Assembly: GCA_029339195.1 (NCBI GenBank)
Contig: JAPTJF010000116.1
Coordinates: 62,001-126,000 of the forward strand
Length of the DNA: 64,000 nucleotides
Reading direction: 5' to 3'
Source: Micractinium sp. NFX-FRZ
Lineage: Eukaryota; Chlorophyta; Trebouxiophyceae; Chlorellales; Chlorellaceae
In this document: piece after piece, positions 34,001 through 43,525 of the stretch
Numbering within the stretch: the first letter of the stretch is position 1
Layout of the letters: every line of letters starts with the position of its first letter
Made by a program: the position numbers and the translations under genes
The notes under the pieces: generated by a model
Database searches by the model: none
What the model was told of the DNA's origin: nothing
What the model saw: only the letters and a program-made list of their open reading frames with translations

Positions 34001-36334
34001 TGGCAGGAGAGATGTGTGGAAGGATGGCGTCCTGGAGCTGCGCAGCGGCGCGGTTTGGTGGTCTGGGTGGTTGCCCCGGCAATGACGCTGGGAATGTTCC
34101 TGCAGGCAGGCCTGCCAGCCGCCTGTCACCCCTCTCTTCCCAGCGCCGCCTCACTGGTGCCACCACCCCTGCCTGCCCACCACACGTTTCCTCAACGCCC
34201 CTTCGTTCCTCCTCCCTTCTTGGCATTACCTCCCCCCTGCACAGCGGTGCCGATGTGTGGCACCAGTGGCAGGATGGTCACTGGGATGCGGATGAGCAGT
34301 ACGAGGGGCAGATTGGGTACGAGTGGGACCGAGTGGCGCTGCACCGCATGCTCACCAAGATCATCTCGGCGCCCCAGGAGAACAACAGGCGCTTGCCGCG
34401 CCTCAAGGTGGGCGGGTGGCGGGCGGGTGCTGGGGCCGTGTTTGTGGGCAGAGGGGCAGATATTGTTGGGAGGCAAGTATCAGCAGGGTGCAAGCTGGCG
34501 CATGCTGCGACTCTAGGAGAGCTGGGCAGCGGGTGCGGTAATGGTGTGTGTGGGTAGGTTGAAGAACATCAGGTACAACAGGTACGTGCGGAGACCGAAG
34601 GTGTGTGCTCGGTGGTGATGCTGGGGAATGAAGAAGAAGGGGGGAGGGGAGGGCATGGCAGGGAGAGGGCAGAGGTGCTCGTGCGGCTCGTGGGAGGCAC
34701 AGCCGGCAGCAGGGGAGCATGGCAGTGCAAGCCTCTGCCATGCATCCCACCCACCCCTTCCGTGCAGCCGCCTATCCAGCTGCCTGGCCACCGTCGTGCC
34801 CCCTCATTGTTTGTACCGCCACCCCCGTATTGTGTGCCGCAGGAGCTGCTGTACAACGTGCAGGAGCAGCCTGCCGCCGGCGTGCACCCTCGCCACATCT
34901 GCCTGGAGCTGGACCCCGAGAGCCAGGACATCCTGGCGCAAGGTGGGCCCATTGACGGTTGACCAAGGAATGGATGCAACAGTTGCCAGGTTGATCACGA
35001 TTCCTGGGAGCCAGCGACTCGTGGCGGTGTGGAGGGCGGGGTGGGTGGGGTGGGCGCGTTGAGTGCCGCAGGCCGGGTGGTGATCATCAGACCACTCCAC
35101 AATTTGATACACAACCTTGCCCACCGGGTTCCTGTTGTCTCGGCTGCAGGCATGGGCCCCCGCTCTCGCGCCGCGCAGCACACCCCCACGCACAGCCTGG
35201 CGGTGGCGGAGCGCCTCAAGCGCCGCCTGCGCTCCAAGGGCATGAGGGCGTCGTACAACCTGCAGATGGTGGGTGGGGGGTGCAGGGCTGGGTGGGGGTG
35301 TGCGGGTCACTTGAAGGGTTTGAGCAGGAGGAAGGACAGACTGGGAGAGATGTCGAGGCAGAGGCTCCTGCCATGCTTGCCTGCACCACCCTGCCTCACA
35401 GCCCTGCCCCAGCCGGCTGCTTCCCGCCTGACAGCACCTTGCAATGCCGCCGACCACACCCACATCCACCACACACGCCATCGTACCCTCCACCTCCTCC
35501 CCTGACCCCGCCCCCCGCCAGGTGCCCCGCGGCGAGCGCGAGTTCCTGTCTGTGCTGCACATCACCCCGCTGCGCGCCAGCCGCCCCCTGGCCCTGCGCT
35601 ACCTCGCCCAGAAGCTGGGCCTGCCCCTGGACCATGTCGTCTTCCTGGCGCTGGCGCCCGAGGCCACGGGGTCGGCCGTGCCGGGCACCGGCGCGGGCGG
35701 GGCGGCGGTGAGCCCCACCCTGGTGGCGGGCTGCTACTGCAGCGATGCCCAGGACCTGATTGGGGGCATGCAGCAGGTGCGGTGGGGTGGGGCGGGGTGA
35801 TCCTCCCGGGTTCTGCCATCCTGGGTTTGTGCGTTACTGTTGGGCAGGGCTGGGTGGTGTTGCCGGGGCGTCATGAGCCTGCCGGCACCAGTGCCGGGGG
35901 CTGCAGCAAACAATGAGAGGGTGAGTCGGACAAGGGGTGGTGGGGAGGCTTGGGAAGGGTGCATTGCGGTGGTGCTTATGGCTCGGCGTATAATGAGCAA
36001 AGGACTGTTGAGAATGTGCAGCGCAAGGCCGCCTGCCTTGCCGAGTCTCGATGCGCTGTGCGCTGCGCCACCACTGGGACATGCCCTCATTGGCTGACAC
36101 CCGCTGACCGCCGCTCTCCCCGGCCACCCACCCCGCCCGTCTGCGCAGGTGTGCGTGGTGCTGCCCGAGGGTGCCGGCAAGGCGGCAGAGGGTGCCCAGC
36201 TGGCGCGGGCGCTGGGCATCACCATGGCCCCATTCCTGGAGGGCAGCAGCGCTGTCCGCGTGGCCATCGCGTCCCCTGATGATGCCGCTGCCGCGGTGCT
36301 CAAGCAGGTGCAGCAACATGTGCAGCAGGCCTGA
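25087..36334 (+). CDS. SPS: Sucrose-phosphate synthase
   Basis: SPS makes sucrose 6-phosphate from UDP-glucose and fructose 6-phosphate in the cytosol and is the key enzyme of sucrose synthesis. I trace 28 exons whose lengths sum to 1,287 codons with consistent phase (1,286 residues; plant SPS is about 1,050). The N-terminus [20 protein letters not shown] matches plant SPS. The glycosyltransferase core shows [89 protein letters not shown] and [19 protein letters not shown]. The C-terminal part resembles the sucrose-phosphatase-like domain ([25 protein letters not shown]) but lacks a clear DxDxT nucleophile, so it is probably non-catalytic. Extra length comes from a Ser/Gly-rich insert with a glycine run near 30270. 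Introns carry several decayed exon-edge copies and a telomere-like repeat. Confidence 0.96.
27643..27664 (+). repeat. Interstitial plant-type telomere repeat (TTTAGGG)
   Basis: About three tandem units of AGGGTTT/TTTAGGG lie in the SPS intron between exons 7 and 8. This is the canonical plant and Chlorella telomere unit. Confidence 0.9.
33544..33569 (+). repeat. GGGA simple repeat in an SPS intron
   Basis: Five to six GGAG/GGGA units in a row, within the intron between SPS exons 22 and 23. Confidence 0.8.
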
Positions 36335-36660
36335 CCCCCCCATTGTTGCATCGAGTCCTGCCCTACTCTCCGTTGCTCTGTTGATGTATCGAGCCTGCGT
36401 CAATCCTGCGCCTGCGTCAATCAATCGGGCTTTGACTAGACTCTTGACCTCATTGAGCCATTCAATGCATGCACTTTTGCCCAGACGCATGCCTTTGTGA
36501 AACACATGCTCCCTTGCAATGCGCGCGCCTGCTTCCCGCCCTGGCCCACATGCTGCGAGCGCTGCGGCGGCGGCTGGGCCCCGTTTAGGTTTGCCTGTTG
36601 TAAACCCAAATCTGTACTTCTGCCTTGTAACCGGCTGCTGCTGCTGTTCTGTCCATCAGG
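36335..36660. promoter_or_regulatory. SPS 3' UTR overlapping the adenylate kinase promoter region
   Basis: TGTAA motifs at 36599-36603 and 36626-36630 are the nearest poly(A) candidates after the SPS stop. The second ends only 30 bp before the adenylate kinase ATG. A TCCATCAG just before that ATG could be an acceptor of a 5' UTR intron. Confidence 0.45.
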
Positions 36661-38627
36661 ATGTCTCGCGTTAGAGTGCTGCAAGCCGTGCGGAACGCCT
36701 GGCAGCTGCAGCAGGCTCGGTGCCAATCGGGGTTGAGCGGCAGCGTAGACTCCCGCCCGGTCACCTACGTGTTCCTGGGGCCTCCTGGCGTGGGCAAGGT
36801 GCGGAGCGTTGGGATGCCAGTGTGAACCCGCTGCCACGGTGCCCCATTGCGCCGGCTGCGCCTTGGGTGGCCAATCGATCATCTCTCCTGCTGCAGGGCA
36901 CCTACAGCACCCGCGTGTCGGACTACTTTGGGCTGGCCCACATCGCCTCAGGCGACCTGGTGCGCGATGAGATGCGCAAGGGCACAGAGATTGGCAAGGA
37001 GGTGAGTCAAACGTTCTGAGATCAGCGGGTCGCCTGTTAGTCTGTGTCAGCCGCCGCCAGCCGCCGCTGCCGCCTGCCTGCCGCCGCTACTGCTGGGGAG
37101 GACGGCAGGCGCATGCATGCATGAGTGATCTATATGAAAAAGCACAATCAAACATTCAGCCGAGTCAAAGGTTCACTCACGGATGCAGCTCCTTTATGCG
37201 CCACCGCATTATGTCTCCACTCTCTTCTGCGGCTTGCCCTCCCGACTCCTGCTCGCTCACCCCCCGCTTTCCTGCCCACCTGCCTCCTCTTTTGCCGGCA
37301 TCCCTGCACTCACCCGCGCCCATCCCCATTATCCGCACAGATGGAGTAGTGTCTGACTCAGGGGCAGCCAGCTGCGCAACCCGCTCATCCTTGCTCTCCT
37401 CCCACCCACCTGCCCTCTCTTGCTGTCCCTTCAACACCACGCAGATGGAGGAGTGCGTGAACGGCGGCAACCTGCTGCCCGACTCCCTCATCCTGCGCGT
37501 CATCCGCGAGCACTTCATGCGGGCGCACAGCGAGGGCACCGACAAGTTCCTGCTCGACGGCTTCCCGCGCACCGCCGAGCAGGCGGCGGCGCTGGAGCAG
37601 ATTGCGGATGTGCAGCTGGCGGTGAACCTGAGCCTGCGCGAGGAGGTGGGGCCAGGCTGGGTGGGGCTGGGTGTTGACGAGGGTGTTGCAGCCTGAGCCG
37701 GCAGGAGGCGGCGTGTGTGGGATGTTGGCGCGGGGGCTGGAACCTGAGCTTGTGCAAGGAGGTGGGTGGGAGAGGTTGACGGGGCGGCTGTGTGGCGGAA
37801 GGGGAAGCTGTAATGTGGTGTACACTTCATGCGTCTGCCCTGGATGTTGGACGGAGGCGGGTGATAAGTTGGGGCGCTGTGTGGGCAGCTGCTGGCCACA
37901 TGAGCGGCTGCCTGTCTCAGGTCCTGGTCTCTTCTAATACGATGACAATTGCCAGCTGTGCCACGGCTCTCACCTCCAACTCTCAGGCCCTGACTGCCTG
38001 CCTGTCACCCCCCCTGCAACGCCCCCTTGCCCTAAACAGGTCCTGGTTGAGAAGTGCCTGGGACGTCGCCTGTGCAGCAAGTGCGGCAAGAACTACAACG
38101 TGGCCGACATCTACCTGCCCGCCTCGCCCGACGGCTCCCGCCCCGAAATCGTGATGCCCCCGCTCAGCTCGCCAGCAGAGTGCGAGCAGTACATGGAGCA
38201 GCGCGCGGACGACACGGAGCCGGTGATTCGGCGGCGGCTGGAGGTGTACAAGACGGCGGCGCAGCCGGTGGAGCAGTTTTACCAGCAGCGCAGCAAGGTG
38301 GGCAACAACAAGTGGCTGGGGTGCGTGCTGTTGTTGCTGAAGAGTGCGGGCGGGGGGAAGGAATGAGTGGGGGCGGCTGATAGAGGGAGAGCAACGAGCA
38401 GGTTTGGGCCGCTGAGCGGGTGCAGGTGCAGTTGCCCGTGGCATCCCCGTCGCTCTCACCCTTCTGCTCACAAGCCCCTCTGCCGCCTCTCTCCCTCCCT
38501 GCCGCAGCTGCTTGACTTTGAGATCACTGGCGGCATCCCCCAGACGCTCCCCCGCCTGCTGGATGTGCTGAAGCCGCGCATGGAGGCGCCCGGGCAGCAG
38601 CAGCAGCGGGCCGGCAGCGCGGCGTGA
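36661..38627 (+). CDS. Adenylate kinase, organellar type
   Basis: The enzyme interconverts ATP and AMP with two ADP. Five exons (36661-36798, 36897-37001, 37445-37645, 38040-38297, 38508-38627) give 273 residues. The leading MSRVRVLQAVRNAWQLQQAR looks like a mitochondrial (or plastid) presequence with Arg and hydrophobic residues. The P-loop is FLGPPGVGKGTYS. The AMP-binding region has HIASGDLVRDEMRKGTEIGK, the signature LLDGFPRT is present, and the long LID domain starts LCSKCGKNYNVADIYLP and carries TEPVIRRRLEVY. The LID keeps two cysteines spaced CxxC. The tail is Gln/Ala-rich. Introns 2 and 3 each hold a copy of the following exon's start about 104 and 119 bp upstream. Identification is secure; the compartment is inferred. 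Confidence 0.95.
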
Positions 38628-38962
38628 GGCGCTTCTCCCTGCATGCTTCCAGACGCTCCTCCCAGAACCATCAACTGCTTCACGTGGCCTGGCTGTCTGC
38701 CGGCCGCTTGCCTTGCTCTTCCCTGCCTTCTGCTTTTGTCTTGCCCATCATTTTGTTGCACCCATCTGATTAATTGCCTGCCAACAAGGCCCTCCCCACG
38801 CATGTCACAGTGACACTGTACCTTGTTCCTGTGCAATGTGGGTAAGTGTTACAGGAAGCGACGAGTGCAGTGGATATACATGGAAGGCCGGCACCTGCCA
38901 CAGCTGGCAGCGGGCGGCAGTGTCATGAGAACAAAACGAATAATTCGTGGCCGTGCGCCGCT
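38628..38962. other. Convergent intergenic region between adenylate kinase and the small plastid protein
   Basis: A minus-strand TGTAA at 38853-38849, about 110 nt after the minus-strand gene's stop, is a probable poly(A) signal. No gene is seen. Confidence 0.5.
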
Positions 38963-40179
38963 TCACGCCAGGCGGCCGCCAAGAGCAAAGCGCAGCGGCC
39001 CCAGCACGCTGTCCTTGCCGTGCAGTCGGCGCAGTGCTGTGCGGCGCAGCGAGTAGCCGGTGCCGGTGCCGCGCCGCTGCAGGGTGGACAGGTCCAGCTT
39101 GGCGCCTGCGGGCAGCACAGCGTGGGGCAGAGCGAGGAAGGCAGGAGGAGACGGGTGAGAGGCAGAATAGCAGAAGCGTGGAGCACAAGGATGGTCGAGG
39201 CATTGGGTTGGGGTTAGCTAGGTACCAGGCAGAGCTTCAGCTGCCACGCACGCGGCCCAATCATCATGCCTTCCCGCCTCTCACTGCGCACACCTGCGAT
39301 GACTGCCTGCTTGCGCAGCTGGTAGCCGACCTCCTGCAGCAGGCACCACATGACGAACCACATGTACCGCAGGGGGCCGGGCACCTGAAGGGGGGGGCCA
39401 TCAGACGGGGGCAAGGCAGGGCCAACAGGACAGCTTGATGCGTTGACCTGTATACAAATGCACAGACTGCACAGCAGCAGTCCTTCACAAGGAGCACAAG
39501 GGCTCCTGCAGCTGAAGAAGCGCCGCACCTGGGCCCAAACCTGCCGCTGCGCCGCGGCACACGGCTGATCTGCTCCTGCATGCCGGCACGCCGCTCCACC
39601 CAACCTCGTCTGCCCGCCTGCCCCCCCTGCCTGCGCACGAGGCCACACACACACACACACACACACACACCAGGTAGAACTTGATGAACCCGGGGAGGAA
39701 GGCGAGCAGCGTGAGCGCCGTCATGGGGCGCTGCCCCTCCTTCTCCGACAGCACCGTCGTCTCATTCCACTCCTTGAAGTAGCTCTTCTCAAGGTCCTGA
39801 CGAGTCCTGCACATGAGAGTGACGAGAGTGAGAGGCAGGATGGTGAGGGAAGGCTGGTGGGGGGATTATTCCGGGTATGCAAGCTGTACAACAACTCAAG
39901 TTCCGCTCCCTCGAGGCAGTGGCGGCGGGTCGGCGTTGGCAAGTGCCACAATCGGCGCGCATTGCCGGCATACCTGTACTTATTGGAAGCGTTCTTGTTT
40001 CCCAAGCGTCCTAGCCCCAGTGCCGCCACCACCGGGCCGCTGCTCGCCGCCTGCAGCCGCTGCGAAGGCCGCGCCGGCCGAAGCGGCGTGCCGCACAGCC
40101 GCCCGCTGCATCGAAGCTCGGGGCCCACTCTTCCGCTTGTGGAAGCGATGGGGGCGTGCAATAGCAGCGCCGCGCACAT
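38963..40179 (-). CDS. Small conserved protein with transit peptide and membrane segments, unknown function
   Basis: Four exons (40179-39974, 39806-39671, 39384-39294, 39105-38963) make an in-frame 191-residue protein. The N-terminus MCAALLLHAPIASTSGRVG, followed by a stretch rich in R, S, P and A, looks like a chloroplast transit peptide; an upstream in-frame ATG at 40266 is less typical. The mature part begins KNASNKYRTRQDLEKSYFKEW and continues NETTVLSEKEGQRP. Two hydrophobic segments follow: LTLLAFLPGFIKFYLV and YMWFVMWCLLQEVGYQL. The C-terminus is basic (LRRTALRRLHGKD). The EKSYFKEWNETTVLSEKEG block looks strongly conserved in character, but I cannot name the family. Intron 2 starts inside a GT microsatellite. 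A thylakoid or envelope location is an inference. Confidence 0.72.
39644..39670. repeat. CA/GT microsatellite at a 5' splice site
   Basis: About 13 CA units. On the minus strand the repeat starts exactly at the donor of intron 2 of the small plastid protein gene, so the intron begins GTGTGTGT. Confidence 0.9.
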
Positions 40180-40896
40180 GCTGCTGGACGATAAAGTGCC
40201 GCGGGAGGCTACCTTGTCGTTGCGAAGGAGGTAAAGGGCAAGGAAATCACAATACAAGCAACGCATCCGCTGTTCCGGGCTCTGCCATCAGCGCTGGGGC
40301 TGGCGCCGCCAGTGGCGGCATGGCAGCGGGGCGGGGCGGCACAGCGCAGCATGGCGGAGTCGCAGGCAGAGGCGGCCCAATTAGCCAGACAAGAGCCCTC
40401 AGTTTCGTAATTATCACGTGAAAAACACCGTGCAGGTCATCAGAGTGCGCAACCCAGTGCAAGAAATTGAACGGGCCACGTTGCACCGGAGTGTATACAG
40501 CGGCGCTGGCCCAGAGCCACAGCATATACAGCGCGCCCGTCAGTTTACGGAAGGGCACGCCCAGGACAGGCAGACGCATGAAGAACAGACTGCATCCGCT
40601 GACCTTTAGACAGTACCCAGCACCTCCAGCAAGACGCTGGGCCTGCAACCTATCTGCTTCCCGCAGTCAGCTCAGTTTGTGTTCCAGCAGTGCTCGCTAT
40701 AGCGTCCTGTGGCTTGCACTTGAACGCTCGTCAGCAAGCAGAGGAGAAGTAAGCAGAGAGAAAGAGATACGGGGTAAGAACGCGTGAATCTGCCGGTACG
40801 AGTCGACAGGCAGCAGGGAAGGAGTTGGGCGCAGGAGGCCAGGCTGGCAGCAGAACAACAGCTGGGCAACCAGCAGACCACGAGGCACGGCCTCAG
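40180..40896. promoter_or_regulatory. 717-bp region: promoter of the small plastid protein gene and 3' UTR of the next gene
   Basis: Both flanking genes are on the minus strand. It is less GC-rich around 40600-40790 than the coding parts. No gene is supported. Confidence 0.45.
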
Positions 40897-43245
40897 CTAT
40901 GTGCTGCCGGCATTCAGTACGGCAGCCCCCGCGGCCACCGTGGGGGTCGGCTGGCCGCCGCTGAGCGCCGCTGCCGCCAGCTCCGCCGCCAGCTCCGCAT
41001 CCTCCTGCCCCAGCCCCTCCTCCTCGCCGTCGCTGTAACCAAACAGCTCCCCATCTGCCGCCAGCTGCGACTGGTGCGCCAGCGTGAACTCCAGCAGCTC
41101 CTGCGGTGGGGCAAGGAGAGGGGTGGGGCGGCTCAGCAAGTGGCAAGCACGCTCCACCTCCCAGCAGCAGTACACTTTGCTGGCAGGCAGGGTGTTGGGG
41201 CACCGGAGCAGCGCGGCACCGTGCAATGCTGGAGGCAGCGTGCTTTCTGTCGGCATCGCACTGCTCGGCTTGCACTAGCTGCAGCTGCCTCCCCACCTCC
41301 GCCTGCCACACCCACCTGCAGCCCCGTGTTCTCCCGCAGCAGCCTGTCATTTTCCGCCGCCAGCTTGCTCTTCTCGGACAGCAGCGCCTCCATCTGGCGC
41401 GCCACCTGCTGCGCAGCCAGCGGGTCGGCCATCGCCGGGTCGGCCTGCGACTTGAGGGCGCAGTTCTCCTGGGCCAGCTGGCTCGCCTGGCTCGCCGTCT
41501 GCTGCAGGTCTGCCTGCGCCTTCTCGTACTGCAGCCTGCAGGGGGGCACAGGGCAGCAAGGGCCGGAGAGGGTGTTGCGTGCCTGGCAGCATCAGGGCTG
41601 CTGTGCAGGAGCCACCGCACACACCAACATGCATGGCAGTGCGCCTTCCGACCACCCCCACTGCTCCCTCCAAGCCCCCACCACAGCCCCACCTCAGCCG
41701 CTGGTACTCCTCCTGCTGCGTCCGCATGCGCTGCAGCTCCCCCGCCAGCTGCTGCGCGCGCTTGCGCCACTCCGCCACCTCCTGCTCCGAGGCGGCGTCC
41801 AGCTTGCTCATGAAGGAGGTGATGTGGGGCTGGCGGCCGCCTGCCGCGCTCCCTGGCCGCTGCTGCTGCTGCTGCCGCAACGGCGGCTTGGCGGCTTCCC
41901 CTGCCGCCCCTGCTGCCGACGCTGCCCCCGCCGCAGGACCGCTCGTGTTCTCCTTGCCAGAGGCACCACCAACCTCTGGCAGTGCCTGGCGAGGCGCTGC
42001 CATGGCGGAGCTGCGGACCCCCAGCGGCTTGCCGGCGCCAGGCGGCGCGCTGCTGCTGCTGCTGTTGGCCCCCCAGGGCTCAAAGGCCTGCCCGATGACC
42101 GTATCCAGCGTGATGGCAAAACCCTCCATCAGGCGCCCCACACCGCTGATAGCCTCCATGCCCTGCGCGTGGGTGAGGGAGGGAGCAGAGGGTTGTGTGA
42201 GTGCACGTGCACAGGCATGAGTGTAGTGGCAAGACACGTGTGTGATCATGTGTGGGGGCCCCACAGCGGCGCACCGGGTGGTTGGGAGGACGGCACATCC
42301 CTCTTGTGTGACTCGCTTGGCAAGCAGCATGGCGCCATGGCCTGAGGACTGCCCACCCTGCGGGCGTGCCCCACTCCCGTCACTGGCCCACCTTGTCCAG
42401 GAAGGATGACGAGTCAAATGCCGTGCTGCTGGGCTTCCCGCCCCCCGCTGCTGCTGTGGTTGCCCGCCTGGCCGTGCCTGCACCGGGCGCCACCTGCGGG
42501 CTGCCGTCGGCTGTGATGAAGCGCAGCGCCTTGTGCACAATTTGGGAGGCAGCCGACTCGACCGCCTTGCTGCTGCCGCCCTGCTGCTTAGCGGTGGCGG
42601 GCGCTGACTGCTGGCGGCGCGGCAGGCCTGCAGGCGCGGCAGGAGAAGAGGAGAATGTGTGCCATAGGCAGGCATATACGCATGCACGCCAGCAGGCAGC
42701 GCTGCGTGGTTCGGAACAAGAAAGGAGGTGGTGGGCAGGGATAGCGGCGGTGCTGCGTGCCAGCTTGTGCCTGCACGTGCCCAGCGTACCTTTGGCGGCG
42801 TCCTGCGCAACCAGGCAGTCCTCCAACCACCTGTCTGAGCTGCGGCTGGCTTCCAGCTGCTGGCTGAACTGCGCCAGGCCGTCGGTTGCTGGCGCCGCTA
42901 CGTGGCCGCTGTCCGAGGTGCTGGCTGCTACGGCGGCCTGCCCCGCCACAAGCGGCGAGTGGGTCTGCGGCGTTGCCAGCGCGGAGGTCGGCTCGGAACA
43001 GCTCATAGGCGAACCTGCAGTGTGTGACGAATAGTCTCTTGCAACCAAGGCTGGATATGGGCAGTGGCACTGCAGCAGGTGCGGCGGGGTTCGCTGCCGA
43101 CAGGCGGCAGCAGCTCACCTGCGTCGCTGCCGCTCCCCGGCCCCAGCGGGCTCTGTGCGATCCTGACAGCGCCCAGCCGCGGCGCCGCAGTCCCGCTCGA
43201 ACGGCGCCGGCTGGAGGTCAGGCTGCTGCGCCTGGAAGCACTCAT
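40897..43245 (-). CDS. Ser/Arg-rich coiled-coil protein, unknown function
   Basis: Six exons (43245-43119, 43014-42790, 42627-42392, 42162-41693, 41535-41316, 41100-40897) join in phase into 493 residues. The N-terminus MSASRRSSLTSSRRRSS is basic and looks like a phosphorylation-prone or nuclear-type tail. The middle is low-complexity Ala/Ser/Gln with short conserved-looking blocks: FSQQLEASRSSDRWLEDCL, ASQIVHKALRFIT and MEAISGVGRLMEGFAITLD. A clear coiled coil begins near SFMSKLDAASEQEVAEWRKR and runs through LQYEKAQADLQQTASQ to KLAAENDRLLRENTGLQ. The C-terminus is acidic (YSDGEEEGLGQEDAEL). I do not recognise the family. Its start lies 280 bp from that of another coiled-coil gene transcribed the other way. 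Confidence 0.72.
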
Positions 43246-43525
43246 ACCGCCCCAACTGAACGCGCCCTCCGCCGCGGCGATCTTACAGGCGGGCTGGCAC
43301 TTTCAGTGCCCCAGCCTTCTCCAAGAGTGTCATAACAAAGCAACCAGACACAATCAAAACTTCAATATTGATGAGCTGGCAGCGGCCGACCTGGCTGTTG
43401 TTGAACCTCCAGGCCATTTCAAGATCAGGAATTGAACCGGACGCTGCTTTGATTGACCAAGATCATCATAAAGAAGTTGGCTCGCCTGGTGGGGGCGACA
43501 GGTGCCGCAGCCTAATAGCAGAGCG
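43246..43525. promoter_or_regulatory. Divergent promoter between two coiled-coil protein genes
   Basis: 280 bp between start codons. A relatively AT-rich patch around 43325-43375 interrupts the GC-rich surroundings and may mark the core promoters. A B-box-like match at 43426 was rejected as a tRNA. Confidence 0.5.

Noticed and set aside
40825..42345. Long plus-strand open frame of 506 codons
   Set aside because: It is the shadow of the minus-strand coiled-coil gene, whose exons join in phase with proper splice sites; high GC keeps opposite frames open.
43410..43500. B-box-like GGTTCAATTCC on the minus strand, possible tRNA
   Set aside because: No A box, no pairing acceptor stem, and the T stem has a mismatch.
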